64,000 bases of DNA from Bacteroides gallinarum DSM 18171 = JCM 13658 (GCF_000374365.1 NZ_KB894116.1:123041-187040); one strand, 5' to 3'. Numbered from the stretch's first letter, positions 27,180 through 35,766 are shown. Translations and numbers: made by a program. Notes: generated from the sequence alone by a model not told the origin.

Positions 27180-27539
27180 ATGAAATCCCTCTATATCCTG
27201 CTCGGCACACTCTCCTTGGCACTCGGCATCATCGGCATCTTCCTCCCGCTGCTGCCTACCACCCCGTTTTTATTACTCACCGCCACCCTTTACACACGCA
27301 GCTCTCCCCGTCTATACAACTGGCTGCTACGCCAGAAACACCTGGGAAACTACATCCGCAACTTCCGCGAAAACAGAGCTATCCCGCTAAAGGCCAAAAT
27401 CATCTCGGTATCGCTGATATGGATTACTATCCTCAACTGCGTAATCTTCATAGTGCCCTACTGGTGGCTGAACATACTGTTACTGCTGGTTGCGGTGGGG
27501 ACGAGCTACCATATTCTCTCTTTTAAAACGCTGAAATAA
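27180..27539 (+). CDS. DUF454 (YbaN-like) inner-membrane protein
   Basis: 119-residue membrane protein with hydrophobic segments at about 4-40 (interrupted by the conserved PLLPTTPFLLL loop) and two more at about 75-112. The family signature GIIGIFLPLLPTTPF and the following arginine/tyrosine-rich stretch YTRSSPRLYNWLL are those of DUF454/YbaN. Function of the family is not established. It is transcribed divergently from queD. Confidence 0.9.
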   Translation: MKSLYILLGTLSLALGIIGIFLPLLPTTPFLLLTATLYTRSSPRLYNWLLRQKHLGNYIRNFRENRAIPLKAKIISVSLIWITILNCVIFIVPYWWLNILLLLVAVGTSYHILSFKTLK

Positions 27540-27580
27540 GAGAAGGGGACTTTCACCACAGAGGATACAGCATCCACCTA

Positions 27581-28165
27581 TCACCTCACCGCTCCCCCTA
27601 CCTCCTCGAAGAACCCGCCCAATCCCTTACGGGCATCCCCGAGCTTATCTTCCCAGTGCTTCACGGAGTTCTGTCCGATGATATCCGTAACGTACTTCAC
27701 GGCGATGAACGGGGTATTCTTGGCGCGGCACACCAATGCCTGGGCATATGCCTCCATATCCACCACATCGCCTTTTACGTCCGATAATTCCGTCAGGAAC
27801 GTATCGCCCGTATTACACACCCCCTCACCCTGCCAATGCAGGCAATACCCTTTTTGCGCCAACAGCTCCGCCGAATCTATTTCGCATTCCACACCGAGGG
27901 CGGACAACTTCTGCATGTCGCGGTCTACAAAATGACGGCATACAAAGATATCCCCTACCCGGTGGCGGACAGTACCCGCCGTACCCATATTGACTACCAA
28001 ATCCGGTTGCGCACGGGCAATCGCCTCCGAAAGATAAAAAGCAGATTTCACCTTTCCCACTCCGGTGCGGAGATACCCCACCTGCACCTCTTCCTCCCCT
28101 ATCAAACCGGGAAACCTCAATTCCGTAAATTCACCCTGAACGGCGTAAGTAACTAAAATCTTCAT
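27581..28165 (-). CDS. Nucleoside phosphorylase-family nucleosidase (MTA/SAH or futalosine type)
   Basis: 194-residue purine nucleoside phosphorylase/uridine phosphorylase-fold enzyme, shorter than classical MTA/SAH nucleosidase (about 230). NMGTAG (about 59-64) forms the base/ribose pocket loop and VVDMEAYA (about 134-141) supplies the Met-Glu pair that binds ribose hydroxyls. It could hydrolyse methylthioadenosine/S-adenosylhomocysteine or act on another nucleoside such as futalosine; the sequence alone does not settle it. Single gene on the minus strand, with a likely promoter at 28331-28338. Confidence 0.8.
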   Translation of the reverse strand: MKILVTYAVQGEFTELRFPGLIGEEEVQVGYLRTGVGKVKSAFYLSEAIARAQPDLVVNMGTAGTVRHRVGDIFVCRHFVDRDMQKLSALGVECEIDSAELLAQKGYCLHWQGEGVCNTGDTFLTELSDVKGDVVDMEAYAQALVCRAKNTPFIAVKYVTDIIGQNSVKHWEDKLGDARKGLGGFFEEVGGAVR

Positions 28166-28330
28166 ATTGCCTTATTCTTATATTTAATACTAATAATATA
28201 TAACCGGCTCTCCGGATTACCGGCAGATGCCCCTTTTCAGCCCCCGTTGCCGGATTGTCCGGTTACCAGACCGTTTTACCGGATTATTTTATCCGCCTGT
28301 CTTGCCGATATATCCTACCGGAGCTATCCG

Positions 28331-28338
28331 CAAAGATA
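28331..28338 (-). promoter_or_regulatory. -7 box, candidate promoter of the nucleosidase gene
   Basis: Minus-strand TATCTTTG, an exact match, leaving a leader of about 160 nt before the nucleosidase start. The remaining gap up to 28784 holds the hairpin at 28512-28575 and the zapA-operon promoter; no gene is seen. Confidence 0.45.
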
Positions 28339-28511
28339 GGAAAATGCCGCCCAATGCACCTAATAAACGGTACATTTTATCGGGTTTCAAGGAAACGGCC
28401 GCACGCAATACCTTACAGGATAATCCTGCACGCGTACAAGGCAGTTTCGCCTGCCGCAACGGACTAAGCGTATCTTACTGAAAATTTAGCGTCCGATAGC
28501 TATCTTCATAT

Positions 28512-28575
28512 CGTCCGACATATGTTTTATTTTCGTCCGATATATGTGGGACGAAAATAAAACATATGTCGGACG
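28512..28575. repeat. 27-bp perfect inverted repeat (hairpin)
   Basis: Arms 28512-28538 and 28549-28575 are exact reverse complements, starting CGTCCGACATATG and ending CATATGTCGGACG, with a 10-base loop. The loop start repeats the motif (CGTCCGATATATG at 28534-28546) and a further CGTCCGATA lies just upstream at about 28490. It sits between divergent genes, so it is not placed as a terminator for either. No T tract follows. Confidence 0.9.
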
Positions 28576-28734
28576 ATTAAAATCCAGTAACGGAAAATCA
28601 GTTTACGGCAACCAGGCATACGGATTTTAGGAACGGAAGGATTTGACCGTGCGCAATCCCCCCCCTTATCGTACCGCAACAGCCCCATTTTTTCCTTATT
28701 TCGGTACATACGGAACATTTTTCTTTGAAAAGCT

Positions 28735-28764
28735 TTTGTAATCTCCAAGTAAATTGTATTTTTG
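28735..28764 (+). promoter_or_regulatory. Promoter of the coiled-coil/zapA operon
   Basis: -33 TTTG at 28735-28738 and exact -7 TATTTTTG at 28757-28764, 18-bp spacer. One of the best-formed Bacteroides promoters in the window. Confidence 0.8.
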
Positions 28765-28784
28765 TGTACAATTTTGGTGTAGTA

Positions 28785-29078
28785 ATGACAGACGAAGAAA
28801 AGAAGCTATTAAGTACTTTTGAAGCCAGGCTGCGGCATTTAATCTATCTGCACGATGAATTAAAACGCGAAAAAGCTGAACTTAAGCAACTTCTCGAAGC
28901 CAAAGAAGAAGAATGCGAGAAAGTACGTGCCGAATACAAAGAGCTGGAAACCAACTACATGAACCTAAAAACAGCTACGACAATCAGCCTTAACGGCAGC
29001 GACGTAAAAGAGACGAAGCTGCGATTGTCCAAATTAGTGCGTGAAGTCGATAAATGCATCGCTTTGTTGAATGAATAG
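28785..29078 (+). CDS. Small coiled-coil protein encoded upstream of ZapA (ZapB-like candidate)
   Basis: 97 residues from ATG 28785 (MTDEEKKLL); an earlier in-frame ATG lies upstream of the promoter and is rejected. Residues about 8-65 form a charged heptad-rich coiled coil (EARLRHLIYLHDELKREKAE and on), followed by a short conserved block SLNGSDVKETKLRLSKLVREVDKCI. It is 14 bp upstream of zapA in one operon. The size, coiled coil and position suggest a cell-division partner of ZapA, which is inference; I do not recognise a named family beyond Bacteroidetes conserved protein. Confidence 0.75.
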   Translation: MTDEEKKLLSTFEARLRHLIYLHDELKREKAELKQLLEAKEEECEKVRAEYKELETNYMNLKTATTISLNGSDVKETKLRLSKLVREVDKCIALLNE

Positions 29079-29092
29079 AAGAAAGAGGATGT

Positions 29093-29383
29093 ATGAACGA
29101 TAAGATAAAGATAAACCTGCAAATGGCAGGAGCCACCTACCCCCTCACAATCAGCCGCGAGGACGAGGAAATAGTAAGGGAAGCTGCCAAACAGGTAAAT
29201 ATCCGGGTCAATGCGTATCGGGAACGTTATCAGAACATAGCCTCGGAGAGGATTATAGCTATGGCAGCCTATCAATTCGCTCTGGAGAACCTCCGGTTGA
29301 AAGACCGCAACGATACCGAGCCCTATACAGCCAAGATAAAGGAACTGACGGAAGTATTGGAAACGTATTTCAAGGAAGAATAA
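29093..29383 (+). CDS. zapA: Cell division protein ZapA
   Basis: 96-residue ZapA, which bundles FtsZ protofilaments at midcell. The N-terminal half is the small globular domain ([21 protein letters not shown]), followed by the segment [12 protein letters not shown] and a C-terminal coiled coil (about 55-96). Second gene of the operon with the upstream coiled-coil protein, followed by a strong terminator before the RNase Y gene. Confidence 0.88.
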   Translation: MNDKIKINLQMAGATYPLTISREDEEIVREAAKQVNIRVNAYRERYQNIASERIIAMAAYQFALENLRLKDRNDTEPYTAKIKELTEVLETYFKEE

Positions 29384-29428
29384 AGAAAGCTATCCTCTGT
29401 CCCGTCTTTTACGAGAGAAAAATATCGC

Positions 29429-29482
29429 GCACTGTACAAAAGCCCCGCCTGTAAAAAGGCGGGCTTTTATGCAGTGCTTTTT
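29429..29482 (+). terminator. Intrinsic terminator after zapA
   Basis: Inner stem AAAAGCCC-CGCC with GGCG-GGCTTTT (29438-29449 and 29458-29468) is enclosed by an outer stem GCACTG/CAGTGC (29429-29434 and 29472-29477), followed by a T run. It separates the zapA operon from the RNase Y gene. Confidence 0.85.
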
Positions 29483-29510
29483 ATTTATATACTTAAAACA
29501 AATTAATAAA

Positions 29511-31049
29511 ATGACAGTAGTTACAATAGTGGTATCCATTGCCTGTTTCATTGTCGGCGGATTTGCTTCGTACATGTTCTTCAAGCATGGGCTGAAGAAT
29601 AAATACGACAGCATCCTCAAAGAGGCCGAGACGGAAGCGGAAGTGATTAAAAAGAATAAGTTGCTGGAAGTAAAGGAAAAATTCCTGAACAAGAAGGCTG
29701 ATTTGGAGAAAGAAGTATCGCTTCGCAACCAAAAGATACAGCAGGCTGAAAACAAGCTGAAACAACGCGAGCTGGTACTGAACCAGCGCCAGGAAGAAAT
29801 CCAACGCAAGAAGCTGGAAGCCGAGGCTGTCAGGGAGAACCTGGAAGCCCAACTGGCTATCGTAGACAAGAAGAAAGAGGAACTGGAACACCTGCAACGC
29901 CAGGAAATAGAGAAACTGGAAGCCATTTCCGGCCTTTCTGCCGAAGAAGCCAAAGAGCGCATGGTAGAATCCCTGAAAGAGGAGGCCAAGACCCAGGCAC
30001 AGTCTTACATCAACGATATTATGGACGATGCCAAGCTCACTGCAAGCAAAGAGGCAAAGCGAATCGTTATACAGTCCATACAGCGTGTGGCAACGGAAAC
30101 GGCTATCGAAAACTCCGTAACCGTATTCCACATCGAATCGGATGAAATCAAGGGACGCATCATCGGCCGCGAAGGACGCAACATCCGTGCGCTGGAAGCA
30201 GCCACCGGTGTGGAAATCGTGGTGGATGATACGCCGGAAGCTATCGTACTGTCGGCATTCGACCCCGTTCGCCGTGAAATCGCCCGTCTGGCACTGCACC
30301 AGTTGGTAACGGACGGACGCATCCACCCGGCACGCATCGAGGAAGTCGTAGCCAAAGTACGCAAGCAGGTAGAGGAAGAAATCATTGAAACCGGCAAGCG
30401 CACTACCATAGACCTGGGTATCCACGGGCTGCACCCCGAGCTTATCCGTATCATCGGTAAGATGAAATACCGTTCTTCTTACGGGCAGAACCTGTTGCAG
30501 CACGCACGCGAAACAGCCAACCTCTGTGCTGTAATGGCATCGGAGCTGGGGCTGAACCCGAAGAAAGCGAAACGTGCCGGCCTGCTGCATGACATTGGCA
30601 AAGTGCCCGATGAAGAACCGGAATTGCCGCACGCACTCTACGGCATGAAGTTAGCGGAGAAGTTCAAGGAGAAACCGGACATATGCAACGCTATCGGCGC
30701 CCACCACGACGAGGTGGAAATGACCAGCCTGCTGGCTCCTATCGTACAGGTGTGCGACGCTATCTCCGGCGCACGTCCGGGAGCACGCCGCGAAATCGTG
30801 GAAGCTTACATCAAGCGCCTCAACGACCTGGAGCAACTGGCAATGTCCTACCCCGGCGTAACCAAGACCTATGCTATCCAGGCGGGACGCGAGTTGCGCG
30901 TAATCGTCGGTGCGGACAAAATCGACGACAAGGCTACGGAAAGCCTTTCCGGTGAAATAGCCAAGAAGATACAGGACGAAATGACGTACCCGGGACAGGT
31001 GAAGATTACCGTTATCCGCGAAACGCGTGCGGTAAGCTATGCCAAGTAA
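29511..31049 (+). CDS. rny: Ribonuclease Y
   Basis: Membrane-anchored endoribonuclease that starts mRNA turnover. 512 residues from ATG 29511 ([13 protein letters not shown]); a longer frame from 29469 overlaps the terminator and is rejected. Domain order: N-terminal membrane helix (about 2-23), long coiled coil (about 28-195), KH RNA-binding domain with [15 protein letters not shown] near 214-228, and an HD domain with the metal-binding His360-Asp361 in LLHDIGK. Length and all domains are normal. It ends with its own hairpin terminator. Confidence 0.97.
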   Translation: MTVVTIVVSIACFIVGGFASYMFFKHGLKNKYDSILKEAETEAEVIKKNKLLEVKEKFLNKKADLEKEVSLRNQKIQQAENKLKQRELVLNQRQEEIQRKKLEAEAVRENLEAQLAIVDKKKEELEHLQRQEIEKLEAISGLSAEEAKERMVESLKEEAKTQAQSYINDIMDDAKLTASKEAKRIVIQSIQRVATETAIENSVTVFHIESDEIKGRIIGREGRNIRALEAATGVEIVVDDTPEAIVLSAFDPVRREIARLALHQLVTDGRIHPARIEEVVAKVRKQVEEEIIETGKRTTIDLGIHGLHPELIRIIGKMKYRSSYGQNLLQHARETANLCAVMASELGLNPKKAKRAGLLHDIGKVPDEEPELPHALYGMKLAEKFKEKPDICNAIGAHHDEVEMTSLLAPIVQVCDAISGARPGARREIVEAYIKRLNDLEQLAMSYPGVTKTYAIQAGRELRVIVGADKIDDKATESLSGEIAKKIQDEMTYPGQVKITVIRETRAVSYAK

Positions 31050-31082
31050 ATAGGGAATAATCGGAAAATGATAGTAATATAG

Positions 31083-31111
31083 GAGGGTGTACCGAGGTTC
31101 ACCCTCTTTTT
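31083..31111 (+). terminator. Intrinsic terminator of rny
   Basis: Seven-bp stem GAGGGTG/CACCCTC (31083-31089 and 31100-31106) with a 10-base loop and a following run of T. Confidence 0.85.
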
Positions 31112-31140
31112 ATATGCTTCCGGAATTCACCGGTTTTTCT

Positions 31141-31148
31141 TATTTTTG
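31141..31148 (+). promoter_or_regulatory. -7 box of cutC
   Basis: Exact TATTTTTG, 29 bp before the cutC start codon. The -33 position shows no clear TTTG. Confidence 0.5.
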
Positions 31149-31177
31149 CCGGAGCAAAACAGGTAAAGAGCAAAGCC

Positions 31178-31933
31178 ATGAAGGAATATTCGTTTGAAGT
31201 ATGCGCCAACTCCGTGGAGAGTTGCATCGCCGCCCAAGCCGGCGGAGCCGACCGGGTGGAATTGTGTGCCGGGATACCCGAAGGAGGAACCACCCCTTCG
31301 TACGGCGATATCGCCATTGCAAGGGAGGTGTTGCAAAACACCGGGCTGCATGTCATTATCCGTCCCCGCGGGGGCGATTTCCTGTACTCGCCTATCGAAC
31401 AACGCATCATGCTGAAGGACATCGACAACGCCCGCCGTCTGGGAGCGGACAGCATTGTCGTAGGGTGTCTGACGGCCGACGGCGAGGTGGATATCCCCCT
31501 GATGAAGCAATTCATGGAGGCTGCCCAGGACATCCCGGTAACTTTCCACCGCGCCTTCGATGTTTGCCGTAATCCCCGGAAAGCATTGGAGGACATCATC
31601 GGTTTAGGCTGCCGCCGTATCCTGACTTCCGGACAGCAGCCCACCGCCGAGCAGGGCATTCCTTTATTGAAGGAGCTCCGACAGCAGGCGGCAGGACGCA
31701 TCATCTTGCTTGCCGGTTGCGGCGTAAACGAAAGGAATATCGCACGCATCGCCCGCGAAACGGGCATACGCGAGTTTCATTTCTCGGCAAGGGAGACTGT
31801 AACAAGCCGTATGCAATACCGTAAAGAACAGATTGCTATGGGAGCAACCGTACGCGTCGATGAATTCGCACGGGATGTAACGACCGAGAAAAGGGTTAGG
31901 GAGACTATCGGTAAGCTGAGGGCTGGGAATTGA
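31178..31933 (+). CDS. cutC: CutC family protein
   Basis: TIM-barrel protein of 251 residues of the CutC family, historically linked to copper homeostasis although that role is disputed. Family motifs are clear: FEVCANSVESCIAAQAGGADRVELC at the N-terminus, VIIRPRGGDFLYS (about 59-71), VTFHRAFDVC (about 121-130), LTSGQQPTAEQG (about 150-161) and the end block FHFSARE. Single gene with its own promoter; the transglutaminase-like gene converges from the right with 19 bp between the stops. No metal or substrate can be assigned from the sequence. Confidence 0.93.
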   Translation: MKEYSFEVCANSVESCIAAQAGGADRVELCAGIPEGGTTPSYGDIAIAREVLQNTGLHVIIRPRGGDFLYSPIEQRIMLKDIDNARRLGADSIVVGCLTADGEVDIPLMKQFMEAAQDIPVTFHRAFDVCRNPRKALEDIIGLGCRRILTSGQQPTAEQGIPLLKELRQQAAGRIILLAGCGVNERNIARIARETGIREFHFSARETVTSRMQYRKEQIAMGATVRVDEFARDVTTEKRVRETIGKLRAGN

Positions 31934-31952
31934 GAGTTCAGCCTCCAATCCC

Positions 31953-34655
31953 TCAAATCCCCTTTATCGTTCTCAACAACTGTTCTCCCAAGCCTATTGT
32001 ATAGCCCTGCGACAAGAATACTACCCTATTGAATGTATCTGCAATGATAAATACGGGTAGCGTACCCTTATGCTTCAACTCCATGCCTTCCGCTATCCGG
32101 GCGGAGATGCCGTCCGTATCTATGCCGTAGATAACGGTAGAGGGCAAGCCGGGAAACTCCTCCGGACGGAAGCTCCTGTACCGGGCTTCATCCGGGAAAA
32201 GCAGGACAATCTTGCGCCCCCATTTCTCCAGCTCCGTTTTCAATGCGGCAATGTCCCGCAGCGCATGGTTCGTGGGCTCCTGGCCGACGCCCAATATCCC
32301 TACTACGAAATAACCGCGTCCGCATGCTTTCAACAGGCTTTGTGCCGGCAGGGCATCCGCCCCGGCTTCCGCACTGCACGGGGTAAAGAGCGATTCGGAA
32401 TCGAAATTGCCTATCACCTGTATCTCATCCTCGCTTTCGCGCAGTACCAACTGTGTTTCGGCATACTTGTCCGCAACGGCGTTCAAAGATGTTATCCGCG
32501 CCAGCACGCCGCCGCTTGCCAGGCGTGTACCGGTAACCAGCACATAATATCCGGCAGGCATACGCCTGCCTACTTTCAGCAGGTTTTCCCATGTCGTATT
32601 CTTCTCATTGTAATTTTGCAGGCGGAGCGTACCGTTGTCGAACTTCGACAATGTAAAATGGGTATAGTACTTCGGATTTTCCACCACCGCCGTAGGCCGG
32701 TAGGTGGCTCCCACCCTGCCCAGGGGCGGAAGGACTTCGGCAGCTTCGCTCTCAAAGTCCACATCATAGGTAGCCCCCTCTTTCAGCTCCGGGTGATTGG
32801 CTAAATCCTGGTAGCGGACTTTCCCCGTTACCTCGTCTATCCATGCCGGGATACCTACGCTGCGCGCCATTGCCACGAAAAAGATGTCCCGCGAACGCCT
32901 GTCCGCTATCCCGGACTTCCATACCCCTTGAGGAGACATCGGGATGCGTTGCGAATTCAGCGAATCGTTCGGCACGATGTGCTTCGTACACCACTCCACC
33001 AGCTTCTGCGGATGCAGGCGGAAGGCTTCGGCAGTCTCCGCATCCAGTACGCTGCGGAAGAAAGACTTGTATGCGGTCAGCTCCTCCGTCGCAATACGGG
33101 GATTGAGCAGGGCGCTGCAATAATAGGAACTGGGAATATCCGCGGGAGTGTTCCGGAAATGGTCGTCCAGCACCTCCCTGCTCACATCCCTCAAATCTTT
33201 TTCCGAAAGTTGTTCCAGCAGGGACAAGGCAAGCTCTACCTTGCCTGTGGCAGCCGCATGTTCCAGAAATTCCCGCATCACGGCATGGTTGCCACGCGAG
33301 GCGACCAGGTATTTCACCGCCTGCTCCGTTTCATAAGCCTCCAAACTGCCGGATAAGGAACGGACGAAATGCGCAGCCGTTTCCTCCGTCATAAACGTTG
33401 CCGTATAAGCGTTGCGTACGGAATCTTCCTGCGCCAACCGCCGGTCGTTCGCAGCACGCTGTTCCGGCGTCACTTCGGGCAGGCAGGCCGTTTCCGGCGG
33501 CGGTACGATGTCTATATCCACGGCAAAGGCGTCGCCCTCCTTTTTATCGAGCTTCACCGTCAGTTCCGGCTGCTTGCCGAAGGAGAGCTTGGCAAAGCCG
33601 AAACGTCCGTCTTTCGATGCCCACACTAGCATATCCCCCTTTCCGGCGGTCAGCCTGCAAGTGCCGGCGGCAGAGGTGTATTTGGTGGCTACCGTATAGA
33701 ACTCCGCATAGTTATAAAGCTTGAATTCCACGCAGGCATTATCTACCGGCATGCCGTCTGTACCCACCACGGTTACGGAGGCTTCCGCCGTGGGCGCATA
33801 GTTGTCGATTACATTGATTTCGGTATAGTTGGGCGTAACGGACATCACCTCCTCCGTCCCCTCATAGCGCCCGAAAACTTTCGTATGCATCAGCATCCCC
33901 CGGCTGGCAGGTGCGTTGAACCACCCCAGGTTCAGCACCGGTTCGGGTTCGCAGGCTCCCAGGAAATGCCATTTGCCGTCTGCCCACGCCTCTACCCACG
34001 CATGGTTGTCGTCGGTATGCGCCCAGCGGGGCGTATAGACCTGCCGTGCCGGGATGCCTACCGAACGGAGCGCGGCGACCAACAGCGTAGATTCCTCACC
34101 GCAACGGCCGTAAGCGGTGCGTACCGTCGCCAATGGCGAACTCGTGCGGGCATCGGAGGGCATGTAAACGGCTTTCTCATGACACCAGTGGTTCACTTCC
34201 AGAATGGCGTCTTGCAGGGAAAGCGCCTTCACCCGGTCTTTCAGCTCTTCGTAAAATACGATACGCGCACTGTCCAGATGTTCGTTATTCACCCGCACGG
34301 GGAGTACAAAATGCCGGAATACGTCCTCGGGAACCGTTTTCCCCCAGGGCATCTCACGGGCGGCACGCCGGGAAGCGCGTACGTTCATCAGGTGAAACTC
34401 TCCGGGATAATCCGTAATATCCGCCAGGGGCATATAGGCGTAAAGGAATTCCAACGCCTCACGTTCGTAGGCCGTGAGAGAAGTGTCGAATATGGCAAAC
34501 AAGTCTCCCTTCGGCATCAGAGCCTTCTTCTGCCGGAAGTCCCGCTCCACACGCGAGCGGTAGGCGGCATCTGTCATAAAATGGGGTTCGCCGCAGGCAC
34601 ACAGCAGGCACAACAGGCAGATAATTCCGGAAAATAAAGTAGCTGCACGTTTCAT
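31953..34655 (-). CDS. Large lipoprotein with transglutaminase-like domain and thioredoxin-like C-terminus
   Basis: 900 residues from ATG 34655; an ATG three codons upstream (34664) is also possible. The lipobox LCAC gives Cys21, so it is an envelope lipoprotein. The transglutaminase-like domain (about 150-245) has Cys185 in YGRCGEES and His218 in DDNHAWVEAW; the third residue sits in the GACEPEP block. Beta-sandwich segments follow (about 285-385) and a middle helical/TG-related region with a second RRSRDIFFVAMARSVGIPAW motif. The C-terminal 130 residues look thioredoxin-like (FVVGILGVG ... GTLPVFIIAD) but lack CxxC. Proteins of this type are common in Bacteroides; they are thought to act as peptidases or protein cross-linkers, not proven. 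A -7 box lies at 34683-34690. Confidence 0.8.
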   Translation of the reverse strand: MKRAATLFSGIICLLCLLCACGEPHFMTDAAYRSRVERDFRQKKALMPKGDLFAIFDTSLTAYEREALEFLYAYMPLADITDYPGEFHLMNVRASRRAAREMPWGKTVPEDVFRHFVLPVRVNNEHLDSARIVFYEELKDRVKALSLQDAILEVNHWCHEKAVYMPSDARTSSPLATVRTAYGRCGEESTLLVAALRSVGIPARQVYTPRWAHTDDNHAWVEAWADGKWHFLGACEPEPVLNLGWFNAPASRGMLMHTKVFGRYEGTEEVMSVTPNYTEINVIDNYAPTAEASVTVVGTDGMPVDNACVEFKLYNYAEFYTVATKYTSAAGTCRLTAGKGDMLVWASKDGRFGFAKLSFGKQPELTVKLDKKEGDAFAVDIDIVPPPETACLPEVTPEQRAANDRRLAQEDSVRNAYTATFMTEETAAHFVRSLSGSLEAYETEQAVKYLVASRGNHAVMREFLEHAAATGKVELALSLLEQLSEKDLRDVSREVLDDHFRNTPADIPSSYYCSALLNPRIATEELTAYKSFFRSVLDAETAEAFRLHPQKLVEWCTKHIVPNDSLNSQRIPMSPQGVWKSGIADRRSRDIFFVAMARSVGIPAWIDEVTGKVRYQDLANHPELKEGATYDVDFESEAAEVLPPLGRVGATYRPTAVVENPKYYTHFTLSKFDNGTLRLQNYNEKNTTWENLLKVGRRMPAGYYVLVTGTRLASGGVLARITSLNAVADKYAETQLVLRESEDEIQVIGNFDSESLFTPCSAEAGADALPAQSLLKACGRGYFVVGILGVGQEPTNHALRDIAALKTELEKWGRKIVLLFPDEARYRSFRPEEFPGLPSTVIYGIDTDGISARIAEGMELKHKGTLPVFIIADTFNRVVFLSQGYTIGLGEQLLRTIKGI

Positions 34656-34664
34656 AATATACAT

Positions 34665-34966
34665 ACGGTTGGGGTTGTCTTACAAAAATAGCATAAATAG
34701 CGGGGAAAAGGAAATTTATTTATTCCAAATGCACCTTCAACGTAGCACCTGCACTGAAAGCGGCATGGAGATATGTCTTATATTTGTAATACGCGGATAG
34801 CAAAACAAGGCTTTTTATAGGAAAAAGAAGAAAGAAATGCACTTTTCTATGTTATAAAACATATTTTCCATGAACATTTCGTATCTTTGCAGCGTTAATA
34901 AAGAGAAAGTAAGAAAAGATGTTTAACAGCTTTCCGAAACGCGGAAGGCAAAAAAAGAAGACGATT
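34665..34966. promoter_or_regulatory. Divergent promoter region (transglutaminase gene and small basic protein)
   Basis: Minus strand -7 box TATTTTTG at 34683-34690 (28 bp from the lipoprotein start) and plus strand -7 box TATCTTTG at 34882-34889 for the small gene at 34967. Both are exact matches. Between them the DNA is AT-rich with no visible gene. Confidence 0.6.
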
Positions 34967-35107
34967 ATGAAAAAGAATGCAAATGAAATTTTTATGTTAC
35001 AGTACCGTATCAAACGCTATCAGGCAATGGGCAACGGTGCTATGTGCCAGACCTTAAACGGCAAACTGCAAAAACTGCTTGCAAAGCAAGCTGCCATGAC
35101 CATGTAA
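34967..35107 (+). CDS. Small basic protein, 46 residues, unknown function
   Basis: Start chosen at ATG 34967 (MKKNANEIFMLQYRIKRYQAM), preceded by an A/G-rich stretch; the frame is open back to an ATG at 34919. Lys/Arg- and Gln-rich, predicted helical, no membrane segment. It has its own well-formed -7 box about 78 bp upstream and is followed by the long palindromic repeat. The composition and dedicated promoter suggest a real gene of the sort often conserved in Bacteroides, but I do not recognise a family. Confidence 0.6.
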   Translation: MKKNANEIFMLQYRIKRYQAMGNGAMCQTLNGKLQKLLAKQAAMTM

Positions 35108-35128
35108 ATTACAGCTTTAAATAAGAGT

Positions 35129-35237
35129 GTGCCGAATTCACCGCAGGTTACACGGATTAAACAGATTGAAATCAGGATAACTGATTACCAAGATAATAAT
35201 CCGTATTAATCCATGCAATCTGTGGTGAGTCCGGCAC
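35129..35237. repeat. Long palindromic intergenic repeat, copy 2
   Basis: Imperfect palindrome: left arm GTGCCG..TTCACCGCAGGTTACACGG.., right arm ending ..CTGTGGTGAGTCCGGCAC. It shares the blocks CACGGATTAA/TTAATCC and the CCGCAG/CTGTGG pairing with copies 1 and 3. It occupies the gap between the small basic protein and yccF. Confidence 0.85.
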
Positions 35238-35279
35238 ATTTTCTTTTACCGGCCTGCCCCGCTGTACGGGATAAGGTAC

Positions 35280-35654
35280 TTACGCCACCACGATATCCTT
35301 TCCGAAAGGAGCCAATGCCAAAGCAGCGAGCTTGAAATGCTGCATGCCGAAGGGGATGCCTATGACAGTGATGCACAGCAATATCCCGAATCCCAGATGC
35401 GAAAGGCAAATCCATATCCCGCCCAGGAAAATCCACAGCACGTTCATCAGTATATACAGGCAGCCGCCCGAACGCTCCCCGCTACGCACCTCTTTGCCGA
35501 AAGGCCACAAGGCAAGCCCTGCCATTTTCATCGTTTGCATGCCGAAAGGAATGCCCACGATTGTAATCATCATCAACAGACTGGCTATCATATACTCCAC
35601 GGCAGTAAAGATACCGCCGAATACCAGCCACAAGATATTCATAAAACAACCCAT
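35280..35654 (-). CDS. yccF: YccF-domain inner-membrane protein
   Basis: 124 residues from ATG 35654 (MGCFMNILWLVFGG). Two tandem YccF domains are obvious: NILWLVFGGIFTAVEYMIAS ... ITIVGIPFGMQTMKMAGLALWPFGKEV and NVLWIFLGGIWICLSHLGFG ... ITVIGIPFGMQHFKLAALALAPFGKDI, so the protein is an internal duplication with about four membrane segments. Function of YccF is unknown. Longer upstream frames run through the 20-bp repeat array and are rejected. It follows dinB on the same strand, separated by that array. Confidence 0.9.
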   Translation of the reverse strand: MGCFMNILWLVFGGIFTAVEYMIASLLMMITIVGIPFGMQTMKMAGLALWPFGKEVRSGERSGGCLYILMNVLWIFLGGIWICLSHLGFGILLCITVIGIPFGMQHFKLAALALAPFGKDIVVA

Positions 35655-35673
35655 TGCATTGTATTTTTTTAAT

Positions 35674-35753
35674 GTTCCGAAAAATAAAGATATGTTCTGA
35701 AAAACAAAGATACGCTCTGAAAGATAAAGATACGTTCCGAAAGGCAAAGATAA
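35674..35753 (-). repeat. 20-bp tandem repeat, four units, each with a -7-like box facing yccF
   Basis: Four units of exactly 20 bp start at 35674, 35694, 35714 and 35734. On the minus strand every unit contains TATCTTT followed by G (units 2 and 4, exact TAnnTTTG) or A (units 1 and 3). The array ends 20 bp upstream of the yccF start codon and begins 14 bp after the dinB stop. It may serve as a multi-box promoter for yccF; that is inference. Confidence 0.75.
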
Positions 35754-35766
35754 CATTCTTTTTATC

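Noticed and set aside
28227..28481. 84-residue plus-strand frame in the gap left of the hairpin
   Set aside because: Unusual composition, no ribosome-binding context and no recognisable motif; it overlaps the likely promoter of the nucleosidase gene.
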